Assembly (NCBI GenBank): GCA_027605045.1
Contig: JAQFWX010000027.1
Coordinates: 490,482 to 554,481, forward strand
Origin: Phallus indusiatus
Lineage: Eukaryota > Basidiomycota > Agaricomycetes > Phallales > Phallaceae
Direction: 5' to 3'
Length of the DNA: 64,000 nt
Shown here piece after piece: positions 9,623-20,400 of the stretch (position 1 is the first letter of the stretch; each line of letters opens with the position of its first letter). The notes under the pieces are model-generated. The model saw only the letters and a list, made by a program, of their open reading frames with translations. It searched no databases and was not told the origin of the DNA. Both the position numbers and the translations under genes were made by a program.

Positions 9623-10479
9623 GATGGAAAGGTATGGTACAGGATAGAGGCAGCGCGGGAAGTGCCAGGTGTTGAGTCAGGCAAGGGCTGTGTCTCAAGC
9701 CGGTTTTGTTCTTCCTATTTGATCTCTTTTTGTTTTCTTTTGTTCTTTTGTTTTGGCTTCATCATTTTCTCCTATCTATGTTTATGACTCCTTGTTATTG
9801 TAATTGTATCCCCATCATTCTCTCGCGATTCCCCTATCTTCCATATTTCTTTTTGTTCTTTTGTTTCTTCCTGTTTGTTATCCCGGTGAACGATGAGTGA
9901 TCGTCTCACCAATGCTATGTACTCTGAAAGGTATAAATACTGCATGTAAATACTTGTATCAGCAGCAATTCTACCGGACGAGTTGTCTCACAGTTTAAGT
10001 CTCAGTCAAGTTCAGTTTAAGTCAAGTTCAGCTCAAGTCAAGTTTCGCCTCTAGTCTATTTCTACGCTCATATCTATATCTTTGGATTAACTCTGAGTGA
10101 GGTCTCGGAGTATAAACTAGCGATTTTATTTCAGTTTATCGCTTTCACTAACTCGCACAGGAATTCAGTCATCATTGATTGCAGGTCCTCTTTTTAGTCG
10201 CATTCCAAGTTCATTGCCGACTTTCTGTTCACCCTCTCACTTGCACAGTTGCATACGATCTTTTATCATTGCAGTTGTTGTTGGTGTTTTGTTTGTGTTG
10301 GTTTGATATCGACGCATACATCCCTCCCCCATTCCCCACACACACCCACTCCCTCTCTCACGTTGAATTCAGCACCAGGACACGCTCCACGGTAGACTAC
10401 CGACCTCGAAACAAATATCTCATTGTAGTCCGATCATTAATAGCCGACACTTTTAGCTATTCACATCGGATCGTTACAG
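9623..10479. other. Non-coding region with TATA-like signal and short TCAAG repeats
   Basis: No convincing gene. After a T-rich stretch (9700-9880) there is GTATAAATACTG at about 9931, then a run of related TCAAGTTCAG and TCAAGTCAAG units around 10,008-10,045. This looks like a promoter or LTR-type leader, but its ends cannot be defined. The open frame at 10,179-10,577 crosses into an LTR remnant and is not believed. Confidence 0.35.
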
Positions 10480-10696
10480 CACACGTCGCTTATGTTCAGG
10501 TCGGGTGTCTGGCACTTAGCTGTGTCAGGGCCACATGCCGCGCTATCGTTTTTCATGTATATAGTCGCAGTCCCTAGAGTGAGGGTCCCTAAGCTTGTTC
10601 TCTTAGGATCCCCTCCCTCTAGGTGAGTAGTTAGTTCTCCCCAATATATTTCTCTTAGGATCCCCTCCCTCTAGTGTGAGCTGAGTAGCCCTAACA
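10480..10696 (-). mobile_element. Truncated family A LTR, inverted (5' half)
   Basis: The reverse complement of the first about 215 bases of the family A LTR: it ends ...AGCCCTAACA at 10,696 and shows the duplicated CCTCCCTCTAG box. The 3' half is missing. Together with the fragment at 7602-7757, which is the complementary half in the same orientation, it could be the other part of one broken copy, but nothing proves that. Confidence 0.85.
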
Positions 10697-11256
10697 AAAA
10701 TCACCCACCTGTCACTATGTCTTATAGGGCGGGTTAGCATGGGTACCCGTGGTTTCGAAAATGGCTACCTGTACCCGACCCAGGTCAATTAGGCGCCGGG
10801 TACCTGTGTGATGAGTACCCGTGACCTGCGGGTACGGATACAGGTACCTGCAGGTTAAACCTGTGCGACCTCCAACCCGTTGAGAGTCTTAATCTCCTTT
10901 AGTTCTAGTAGTCTAGTTTTCTGTATTTAAACCCCCCAGACTTCGTCTGAGGCTCCCTAGTCTGAATATCAAGTCTTATTAAGTCTATTTTGAGCCTTGA
11001 TCTAGTTAACCTCTTTATAATCAAATCTTCTCTTATCTATCTCATTTAAAGTCCACTCCTAGTACTTGTCCAGACCTGTCTGGACTGTCTCGGACTTCTA
11101 GTCCAAAATTAAGGGATATTCAGGGTCGTCTGAGTCGGCACAGCACATAAGCTGAAGCCAAGTCCCTTCTGTTCCGTGGTCCAGACTTCCCGGACTTCCA
11201 CCTAGACGCCCGGCACATGGCGCATCACAGCATCACACTGGATACAAGCACACAGC
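10697..11256. other. Spacer rich in GGTACC/ACCTGCAGGT motifs
   Basis: No gene is seen. Bases 10,735-10,870 hold many GGGTACC, GGTACCTG and ACCTGCAGG motifs in both orientations, like the patch at 7028-7100. Bases 10,880-11,130 contain repeated AGTCT, CCAGAC and TCTGG words. The last roughly 60 bases before 11,256 look like a decayed piece of a family A LTR. Confidence 0.4.
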
Positions 11257-11283
11257 TGTTAGGGCAACTCAGGGCACACACCT

Positions 11284-11912
11284 TGTCATGTATCTAGGGC
11301 ACTTTTACCCAGCTCAGCAAAAACAAGTCAAAAGGCACAGCCACTAAATCCAAAAACAGCATATAAACAACAAAAGCCCACATTATGTCAGTTTTTTACT
11401 ATTCTTTTTTGAGCTCTTGCTTGTATTTGTGTATTTCTATTTGTTTATTTTCTAGGAACAGTCATATGACTCAGTTCCAGGTACTTTTATTTTTCTGTCT
11501 CACTATAATGTTTCACTATAATTTTTACTACTCCACCTTTACTAATTAATTTCCTTTCTAAGTAATTTCTTATCTTTTAATTACTAATATTTTGCTTTAT
11601 TTGTAGCAGCCCCAAAGTGTATAAATAGGGGCTGATTTCTCTTGTAAATATGAATCTGCCTTATCATCTATACTAGTGCACCAAAGTGCTTACCAATTAA
11701 ATTGGTCTTTCTCTTTTCTATTTCTTTCTCTTTTCTATCTCTACCTCAAGACTATCAGTAGCAGCCAGCTCAAGTCTTACAACAGCAGCAGCAAGCTCTG
11801 TCTCACCCTCAATAACAAGACCTTTGTTGCCAGACTAGGTTCCCTCTAAACAACTCTTTTATTTGCAACAGTACAAGGTGCCTATACCTTGAACCAGAGC
11901 AAATACATTACA
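11284..11912 (+). mobile_element. Solo LTR of a third family (C), nested
   Basis: 629 bp, TGTCATGTATC to ATTACA, with CACCT duplicated (11,279-11,283 and 11,913-11,917). It contains a GTATAAATAGGGG promoter-like element at about 11,618 and CAGCAGCAGCAAG tracts downstream, as expected for U3/R/U5 order. Its sequence is unrelated to families A and B. No internal region is present. Confidence 0.9.
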
Positions 11913-12008
11913 CACCTAGAGGAGGGAAAACCTAAGATCTATTCAGGGGCAGCGACTAACTACTCACCTAGAGGAGGGAAAACCTAAGAGAACAAGCTTA
12001 GGCATCCC

Positions 12009-12351
12009 TGTCACGGTACGCTAGCGCCTCGCTCGATTATTCGATCTTTTCGATTTCTTTCGGTTTCATTTCGCACTTCGATTTCCTTCATTTTCCGTAT
12101 CTTACCATTTCCACTACTTTGTCGATTTCTCGATTTCTTCGATTTACTCCGATTTCTGTTTCTATCTCCTCGGATCCCATGGGGATCAGTCGGGCGCCTC
12201 ATACTCTGTATTTATATGCATTTTCCCTAGAGGGGGATACCTAAGCTTGTTCTCTTAGGTTTTCCCTCCTCTAGGTGAGTAGTTAGTTGCTGCCCCGCAA
12301 TAGATCTTAGGTTTTCCCTCCTCTAGGTGTGTGCCCTGAGTCGCCCTAACA
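12009..12351 (-). mobile_element. Solo LTR, family B, inverted, nested
   Basis: 343 bp reading TGTCACGG...GCCCTAACA, the reverse complement of family B. ATCCC is duplicated on both sides (12,004-12,008 and 12,352-12,356). The CTAGAGGAGGG box is present twice. It is inserted inside the older family B copy. Confidence 0.92.
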
Positions 12352-12384
12352 ATCCCCCTCTAGGGAAGACACATATAAGTACAG

Positions 12385-12752
12385 TGTTAGGGTGACTCAG
12401 GACACACACCTAGAGGGCAGGAAACCTAAGAGAACAAGCTTAGGGATCCCCCTCTAGGGCTATGCTACCTATACTACGTGGAAGCGCTCGGGGACAATAG
12501 ATGAGTATCGCCACGGGATTCGAGGTGATAAAAGGGAGTTCGAAGAGGTTCAGAGAATTCGATCGGAGTTCGAATTCAAAGAGATCGAAAGGAATAGATA
12601 ATAGAAAATGAGAAATGACAGAACTATAGTTTGAGTTCTCGGAACCCAAACTTGAAGTCTCAGAAAGGGATCGGAAAGGAGAAAAGAGGATCGGAACACA
12701 AGGAAACAAAGAAATAACGACACGGAAGACATGAAACTAGCATACCCTGACA
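12385..12752 (+). mobile_element. Solo LTR, family A/B-like variant, nested
   Basis: 368 bp, TGTTAGGG to CCCTGACA, with TACAG duplicated (12,380-12,384 and 12,753-12,757). It has a single CTAGAGGGCAGG box and the usual AGAACAAG loop. The 3' half differs from both main families, so it may be a subfamily. It is inserted in the same older family B copy. Confidence 0.9.
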
Positions 12753-12965
12753 TACAGGATATGAAGCACCCAACTGATCTCCATGGGATTTGAGAGGATA
12801 CAAACAGAAATCGAAATAAATCGAAGAGATTGAGAAAACGAGAGAATGACGAAAATAGTGAAAATGGCAAAGTACAGGAAATGAAGGAAATCGTAACATG
12901 AAATGAAACTGAAAGAAATTGAAGAAATTGAATAATCAGGTGAGGCACTAACATACCGTAACAGC

Positions 12966-13116
12966 AACACACGTGAGTAGAGAAAGTGAAATATGGACAA
13001 GGAGAGTGAATGGAGGATAGAAATAGTGTGTGGGAAATGTAAATGAAATGGAAATAAATATATACCGACAATAATAAATAAGGAAAAATGAGGGGACACG
13101 GTAGTGTACCCTGACA
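12966..13116 (+). mobile_element. 3' part of a decayed family A LTR
   Basis: From AACACACGTGAGTAGAGAAAG to TACCCTGACA this matches the last about 150 bases of family A. The preceding part lies left of 11,252, where the sequence matches family A with many CG-to-CA/TG changes. The family B copy (11,257-12,960) is therefore inserted in this LTR. The 5' end of the LTR cannot be found. Confidence 0.8.
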
Positions 13117-13117
13117 A

Positions 13118-13514
13118 AGTCTCATCCACTGAACAATTGTGTCCTTACAGCTCCAGATCCCATTTCTGGCCTATCAACTCCTGGAATGCAAGAGAGTTCA
13201 GGTTCAGATCTTGTAGAACTTAAGGTAGGTATAGTTTTCACATTCATGATTCTGTCTCCACTATGTAACATAACTAGAAATTTCAAATTACGCATTCATC
13301 AACTTAAGGCTCTAGTGGAGAAGATGGGTATTGTGGTACTACTCGCAAAAACAGGAAAAGCCATACTTAAGAATGGTGAGTTTCACACACATTGCATGAT
13401 TATTTTTTCATCTCATTGCTGGACTTAGATTATCTTAAGGCATTAGCTTCCATACCTTCAGCAGACATTGATGAGCACTGGAGCTTTATAGTGCAACTTC
13501 TGAAGGAGGGCTGA
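13118..13514 (+). pseudogene. Unidentified gene remnant with introns
   Basis: Short coding-like blocks separated by GT-AG gaps: ISGLSTPGMQESSGSDLVE (to about 13,215), KALVEKMGIVVLLAKTGK (about 13,300-13,374), and YLKALASIPSADIDEHW ending LLKEG-stop at 13,514. No upstream start is visible because an LTR lies immediately before. I do not recognise the protein. The Ser-rich block followed by a helical tail looks like the 3' end of a gene cut by the LTR. Confidence 0.4.
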
Positions 13515-13639
13515 AGCACTGATATTGAATTCACTGTATTATATTATTGCATTCCTGTAATATAACTTGACATTGAGCTGATTGTTGATGCAAATGAATT
13601 AATGAGCTTGCGGAATGACTAAGCCTACCGCCTACGGCT

Positions 13640-13815
13640 GACGGGGATTCGAATTTTGGCTGAGGCTAATTTACTACATGTCGGATTCTGACTGAGGGTA
13701 GTTGACTACAATATGATTCTGACTGAGGCCGGCTGACTGTAATTCGAATTTCGGCTGAGGTTAGCTGACTACGATTCGACTTCTGGCTGAAGACGACTGG
13801 CTACTATTTGACATT
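13640..13815. repeat. Diverged tandem repeat, about 40-45 bp units
   Basis: About four imperfect copies of a unit containing GGCTGAGG, then TAGCTGACTAC, then GATTCGAATTTCGG or GATTCTGAC. The units are diverged, so the array is old. It lies between the LTR block and the 3' side of SEC13. No coding potential. Confidence 0.6.
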
Positions 13816-14348
13816 GATTTGACGATAAAATCACTTTGACTGACGTTGAGATGAAGTGCAATCATTTTATTTAGTCAATTAAGCGAATCAAATGTACATC
13901 AAATTCCTTCGTCGACACCTCAAAAGCATGCCCCAGACTACAATTCGTGAGGAGCTCCAACGAACTTTGATATTCTCTGACGCCCGTTTTTACTGAGTAT
14001 ATATGTCCGTTAACAGTTCCTCAGCCATTTTCTCAATCTCAATCTCTTGACTTTGGATCTTGACAATCTGCAAGGGTTTGAGTGACATCCGGTCCTCTAG
14101 TAAATTAAATTTATAATACTTGCTGCATACAGTAGAAAGATTGCACAATATCAAAAATATGAAATTTCTAGAGCATAACTGTTTCGTCATACACACCCCA
14201 GAAAATCAAAATACTTGTCAATTATCTTGGTAAAGCTTAGCACGCAAGAGGCAACCTCCGCCGCAAATTTCGCTCGTGTTTTAAGTCACAGAGGCGTCGA
14301 AGTTCATCACATTTCAATACATGATACATGCTTTGGCATATTCTGGCC

Positions 14349-15743
14349 TCAGCTCGACATTTCACTTACACATTCCCATCCTCCTTGTAACCTTTCTTTC
14401 CAAAGTGTGACTTTGCCGTCGCCACAGCTAACAGCCAAGATGTTTCCAGCCAAACTCCAGGACACCCGCCAAACAACGTCAGGAAATTTATTGTTGGATG
14501 CACCGGGTGTAGAAGATGGATCCAAGAGAGTCTTCACCCAGGGCGAAGTAGGCATATCCTTAGTCCAAATTATTACTGTCTTATCCTTTGAGGATGTTCA
14601 TCATAAACTTGCTCTCAGGATTTTGAACAAGTGAAAAACTCACTTGTGATGCTGTTGCGATGTACGAACGCGGAAGACCAATATTCGGAGCCCATGCAAC
14701 GTCGCGAACCCAGTCTGAATGTCCCTCCAAAGTTTCTTCTTCAAACCATGCTTGCTGATCTTCTCTACAATGACCCTGAGAACATTGGCGAAAGGTTAGT
14801 GTTCGGGAAAACAGACCTATATCCCCAAATCTTTACAAGATTATCACAGCCGGCACTGGCGAAACGTTTGACAGTTGCGTAAGAGGGTTGGTCCGACTCT
14901 GAAAATGAATTTGGTTGCTGAGCGGATTGCGTGGTTGGTGTGATCAACGATCCTGGCAGCACTGCCGGAGCCCAAGAGACTGCGTTGCAGCCTATGGCGT
15001 GGCCATTGAAAGTGTCGGCGCCCCATGTTCCATCATCTGAGGGGAAATGTAGAACGTCACATACAAAAACTACGAAACTTTGATAATATGCACCTTCAAA
15101 TGTCAAAACTGACAATTTCCCGTCGGAGGATGCGCAAGCGACAATTGACCCTAGCTCATGAGGAGCCCAACTAATTGAGTTGACTGCAAAGGAAATCATG
15201 CGCATGTTGATTGAACCATACTGTTGCAGCACTAACCAGACGCCGTATGAAGTGTGTGTTCTTTGATTTTGGTCCATGTTCCAAAACCGCCACCTTGAGC
15301 TTGTCCTTGGGGCTGTTCTTTCCAAATAAAAACTTTTCCATCATATGAGCACGAAGCCAGGATGTGGCCAAACTTTGGATGTGCCCATGCAACCTGCCAC
15401 ACTGGGCCGTTATGTCTAGAATAGAGCTGTGAGTAAATAGCCACGCGACATATAACGACATAGATACCCTTTCAATGTTTGACCTTCTTTTCTTTGTACT
15501 TCACCATTCACGACTTCAAAGACTTTCACGGCGCAGTCCGACGAGCAAGTCGCTAGTCTTTTACCATAGTAATCCAGTTGGGCATCATGCTGTAGGAACA
15601 GGTTAGGACGAAGGTACGCGGAGGGCAATTGGTCTTACAATAATGTCGGCATGAGAAGTTTCGATAGATATTGTTTTTGAAGAAGCCGCGCTTGCCTTAA
15701 AAACTTCAGATAGGGATATAGAAGAGAAGTGGTGTCTCGACAT
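14349..15743 (-). CDS. SEC13: SEC13, WD40 protein of COPII coat and nuclear pore
   Basis: Sec13 is a beta-propeller that pairs with Sec31 in the COPII outer cage and with Nup84-complex members at the nuclear pore. The minus-strand exons give, in order, [117 protein letters not shown] and [18 protein letters not shown]. The C-terminus is [11 protein letters not shown]. All the expected propeller blades are present. At least six introns separate them. The start is placed at MSRHHFSS (15,743). A longer frame opens at 15,986 but would overlap the first exon of the divergent carrier gene, so the shorter start is preferred; the first residues remain unsure. Confidence 0.92.
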
Positions 15744-15963
15744 ACCATTTTCTACGTTGGTGATGTGTTCAAGGCGTCTATGAAAGTGTGGTGATGTACG
15801 TGTTCGTGATGCGTCACATCTGTCACGGTGCACGTTCGCTTCGGAGTAAACCGGCGATATACCGAAGCGCTGCGTTTTGAGCGCCAAAAATTTCCTGCTT
15901 TCCATCTCTCCCGAACTACTTTCATCGCGATCGACTTTTTCTTCATAATTTGAGGACGAAGTC
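15744..15963. promoter_or_regulatory. Short divergent promoter region between SEC13 and the phosphate carrier
   Basis: The two genes point away from each other with about 220 bases between the chosen start codons. Both promoters and both 5' leaders must fit in or overlap this stretch. No TATA box stands out. The assignment depends on the start codons chosen for each gene. Confidence 0.4.
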
Positions 15964-17190
15964 ATGTCACTAGTACCTCCATCCACGAAGTGGGATTCCC
16001 GGTCTGTTTTTGGCTTTCCTATTTGTTCATCAAGGGATTATTGATTCCTTTTCCCCAGGTTTGCTGGCCCTATTCCACACAACGCATCATATTACTCCAA
16101 GTGTATGTTGGGCGGTCTACTCGCCTGTGGCCTTACTCATGCAGCGATTACCCCGCTTGACGTTACAAAATGCAATATGCAGGTGAGAACACTTCCGTTT
16201 TTATTGATCCTCATTAACTTTTCGTTTCCTGCTCAGGTAGACCCCACTAAGTACAAAGGTCTGACCCAAGGTCTCCGCACTTTGATAGCCGAAGAAGGGG
16301 CCAATGGCATTTGGAAAGGGTTCGGTCCAACTCTCGTCGGATACTCTGCGCAGGGACTGTTTAAATACGGTCTATACGAAGTCTTCAAAGATGTTTACTC
16401 AAACCTTGCCGGTGAAGAAAGCGCCACCGCTTACAAACCTCTTATCTGGGTCACCGCTTCTGCCTCCGCCGAATTCTTCGCCGATATTGCTTTATGTCCA
16501 TTAGAAATGACCAAAGTCCGCATCCAAACCAGCCCAGCGGGGACATTCCCGACTGCCTTTGGTCCCGCATTAGCTGCTATGCGAATTAACAAAGCCGAAA
16601 CTCGATACCCCTTCGGCTCTTTGGTTCCCCTTTGGTCGCGTCAGGTGCGTCCACTAAAAAAAGTACAAGCGATGCCATTACTCATTTTTTTTAAAAAAAT
16701 AGATTCCGTACACCATGGCCAAGTTTTTTTTCTTCGAAAAAGTCGTGCAATTGTTTTACACTCACGTTTTCACTGCGCCTAAAGAGACTTACAACGCGAC
16801 GACCCAACTTGGAATCACCTTCGCTTCCGGTTACATTGCTGGTGTCGTTTGTGCTATTGTTTCTCATCCCGCTGATACCGTCGTCAGTCTTATGGGTAAA
16901 GCGGAAAACAAAGGCAAATCTATCGGAACTATCGCCAGTGAGGCAGGTCTAAAGAAACTGGCCACAGGTGGTCTTGGAACTAGGGTGGTTATGATTGGTA
17001 TGTTTTCTTTACGGTTTCTGTCTTATCAATCATACCAATCATTTACTTATTTTCATCAGGTACACTAACAGGTAAATTAATCGTCTATATTTTTGTTTCT
17101 GAAAGTAACAGCTTGTTTCTAGGGTTCCAATGGTGGATTTATGATACATTTAAGAGTACAATGGGTCTGGGTACTACCGGTGGAAAGTAA
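15964..17190 (+). CDS. MIR1: Mitochondrial phosphate carrier
   Basis: A carrier of the inner mitochondrial membrane that imports phosphate for ATP synthesis. The exons give MSLVPPSTKWDSR, then YYSKCMLGGLLACGLTHAAITPLDVTKCNMQ, KYKGLTQGLRTLIAEEG, GIWKGFGPTLVGYSAQG, LCPLEMTKVRIQT and IPYTMAKFFFFEKVV. A third repeat follows (GVVCAIVSHPADTVVSLM), and the C-terminus is WWIYDTFKSTMGLGTTGGK. The three PX[DE]XX[KR]-type signatures appear as PLDVTK, PLEMTK and, in the third, HPADTV. GLTHAAITPLDVTK is the phosphate-carrier version. The first exon is short and its GT is followed by CTGT rather than AAGT; I chose it because it joins in frame. Introns lie near 16,002-16,063, 16,181-16,237, 16,644-16,701 and 16,996-17,122. 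MIR1 or PIC2 type cannot be separated with certainty. Confidence 0.9.
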
Positions 17191-17480
17191 ACACCAAAAC
17201 CGCTCCTAGAGTACATAGCAAAAACCTACCTTTTCCTCTTTTATTTCATCTTCATACAATCAATTCTCTAATTTGATCTAGCTGATATCATCCAATATGC
17301 AGTCTTTGCCTATTGCATTCTTTTTTGCTTAGTACCGTGGTGTTATTTAACGCTCTTTCTCGTAATATTAGACTGCATTAGAGTTTCTACTTGTATCAAT
17401 GCCGGACTGCCGGTAATTGTTATTTTCGAACTCAGTCAAACAGTGTGCATTTGTGGCAACAATTACACTAGTCCGCGACC

Positions 17481-20400
17481 ATGTCTAGTCGCAAACCCGA
17501 CCTGTCTGGCTACAATTATGGAGCCATATCGTCGCTGGTGTTAACTGCTGATAGGTCTCTCTTACCTCGACGCGATAAAGAACCCGATGGTGCTCCGGAG
17601 TCCTTGGTGGGTCGTATTGACCCCAAAGAAATGGGCTCTCGTGCGCAACGACAAGTCCCAAAAGACGTGGAGAAGAAGAAGAAAAAGCAGGAACGGTTAG
17701 ATGCCGCCGGAGACCGACCAAAAGGCAAAGCTTCTGAGGCCAGCGGCTTTGGGTATTCAGATATCATTTCAGCAACCGAATTTGTGGAAGGTGTCATATA
17801 CAGACCTCGAACGGCGGAAACCCGGGAAGTTTATCAACTCATTTTATCTATCGTTCACCAATGTCTTGGAGATCAAGCTCATGACGTCGTCCGCAGTGCG
17901 GCAGATGTGGCTCTCGAGTCGTTAAAAAATGAAGATCTGAAAGACTTTGACAAGAAGAAAGATATCGAGGGAATTCTTGGTGCTATTTCGAATGAGCTAT
18001 TCTCTCAGCTTATCAACTTATCCAAAAAAATTACGGATTATGGCGCTGAAGACCAAGTCGCCGTGGATCCAGATATTGAAAAAAAAGATGCAGAAATCGA
18101 CGACGAAGTTGGAGTTGCTGTTGTTTTCGAAGACGAGGAAGAAGAGGAGGAGGACGAAGAAGGCGGTTATGAGATTCGAGAGGAGTCAGAAGAAGAAGAG
18201 GGTCGCGAAGAGGAAGAAGAGACAAAAGAAAAGCCGGAAGTAGATGACGAGACAGAAATCGTGCTGGGAATTGGTTCATCTATCAGGAAATCGAAACGCT
18301 CAAAAGCTGATTGGGATCGTGTATCACCTCACGAGATTGACGGTTTTTGGTTACAACGACAAATTGCTGAAGTTTATCCAGACCCAGTCACAGCGACAGA
18401 GAAAACGACTGAGGCGCTTACAGTCTTAGGCTCTGGTTCAGACCTTCGAGACTGTGAAAACACCCTCACAGAAATATTGGACTATAATCACGAAATTGTC
18501 AGCAAATTGGTGCATAACAGGGATGTGATTGTTTGGTGCACCAAACTTTCTCGTTCGGATGACAACGAGCGAATAAATGTCGAAGTCGCGATGCGGGAGC
18601 GCAATTTAGGATGGATTTTGCGAGCATTGGCCGGTGATCGCAAAGCAAAAGGAGCCAAAGATGAAGCCGAGGATATGGATGTGGATGCTGATATGAAAGA
18701 CGTGGGAAGTGTCCCAATTCGAGGTACACTTGCCCCTGGTATCACACCTGCACCTCGAAGAATCTTAGACTTGGAGGGTATGGCGTTTACTCAGGGGGGA
18801 CACCTGATGTCCAATAAGAAATGCAAACTTCCTGATGGATCCTTCAAACGGTCTAAAAAGGGCTATGAAGAAATCCACGTTCCGGCTCCGAAGAGTCGGC
18901 CTACTGCACCTGACGAGCTTGTGTCTATCAACTCACTTCCACTTTGGGCCAGAGAGGCTTTCCCAAACACCCCTTCTCTTAACCGCGTACAAAGCAAACT
19001 TTTCCCAATTGCATTCGGAACCGATGAGCCTATCCTTCTTTGTGCTCCTACAGGTGCTGGCAAGGTATGTTTCCTCCTTACCTCCTTTGCTCCATTTAAC
19101 ACATATTCCAGACCAATGTTGCTATGTTAACCATACTTAATGAACTAGGCAAAATTCGGGACGAAGCTACTGGTCGATTCGATTTAGACTCCTTGAAGAT
19201 CGTTTATGTTGCACCTATGAAGGCGTTGGTTCAAGAGATGGTCAATAATTTTTCCAAGAGGCTTACCCCATTTGGTGTTCAAGTTGGTGAATTGACGGGG
19301 GATAGTCAGCTGACCAAGCAACAAATCGCTGAAACACAGATTATTGTTACAACGCCTGAAAAATGGGACGTCATTACTCGGAAAAGCACCGACACCAGTT
19401 ATACAAATCTGGTTCGACTTATCATCATCGATGAGATACATCTCCTTCACGACGAACGTGGGCCAGTGTTGGAGAGTCTAGTGGCTCGAACTGTACGTCG
19501 CATGGAGCAGACGCATGATTACGTTCGCCTAGTTGGCCTATCAGCTACATTACCGAATTATCAAGATGTGGCTGAATTCCTTCGTGTTGACAAGTCTAAA
19601 GGCTTATTCTACTTTGACGCTACCTATCGTCCTTGCGGTTTACAGCAACAATTCATCGGTATAACCGAAAAGAAAGCCATCAAACGCTACCAAGTCATGA
19701 ACGAAGTCTGTTACGAAAAGGTTTTAGATAACGCTGGTCGCAATCAAGTGCTTGTATTCGTACACTCTCGCAAAGAAACTGCAAAAACGGCCCGATTTTT
19801 GCGCGATGCTGCCGTGGATAAAGGCACAATTACGGAATTTGTCAGACCTGAATCTGCCACGCGAGAGATTCTTACTTCTGAGGCTGAAAACGTCCGCGAT
19901 CCTCACCTCCGCGATCTTCTCCCCTTTGGATTTGCGATTCATCACGCAGGGATGACTCGTGAGGACCGTACTCTAGTTGAAGATTTATTTATGGCTGGCG
20001 ACATCCAAGTACTTGTGTGTACCGCCACACTTGCCTGGGGAGTTAATCTACCCGCACATACCGTTATTATCAAGGGAACTCAAATTTATAATCCTGAAAA
20101 GGGTCGCTGGGTGGAATTATCTCCGCAGGATGTTTTACAGATGCTCGGACGAGCCGGTCGTCCACAATTTGATACTTTCGGTGAAGGCATTATCATCACC
20201 AGTCACGCCGAATTGCAATACTACCTCAGCCTTATGAACCAACAGCTTCCAATCGAATCACAGCTCGTATCGAAATTAGCTGATAACCTCAATGCTGAGA
20301 TCGTCCTGGGCACTATCAGGAATCGGGACGAAGCGGTGCAGTGGCTTGGCTATACTTACTTGTATGTTCGAATGAAGTGATCCCTTGAATTTATATTGAC

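Larger units (their letters stand above)
11257..12960 (+). mobile_element. Family B LTR split by three later LTRs
   Basis: Begins TGTTAGGGCAACTCAGGG and, once the three insertions inside are removed, reads through the same order of segments as the intact family B copy at 7282-7590, to a worn terminus ACCGTA. ACAGC lies on both sides (11,252-11,256 and 12,961-12,965). The host sequence resumes as a family A LTR. Without its insertions this copy is about 350 bp. Confidence 0.85.

Noticed and set aside
9706..9900. Hydrophobic 64-codon frame
   Set aside because: It is a T-rich stretch after the orphan gene; a Phe/Leu-rich frame is expected by chance.
10179..10577. Open frame of 132 codons
   Set aside because: It runs into an inverted family A LTR, has no family resemblance, and its composition is that of chance non-coding sequence.
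7282..13116. Repeated CTAGAGG boxes as a CRISPR-like array
   Set aside because: Spacing is irregular, the units belong to LTRs with target duplications, and the host is a fungus.
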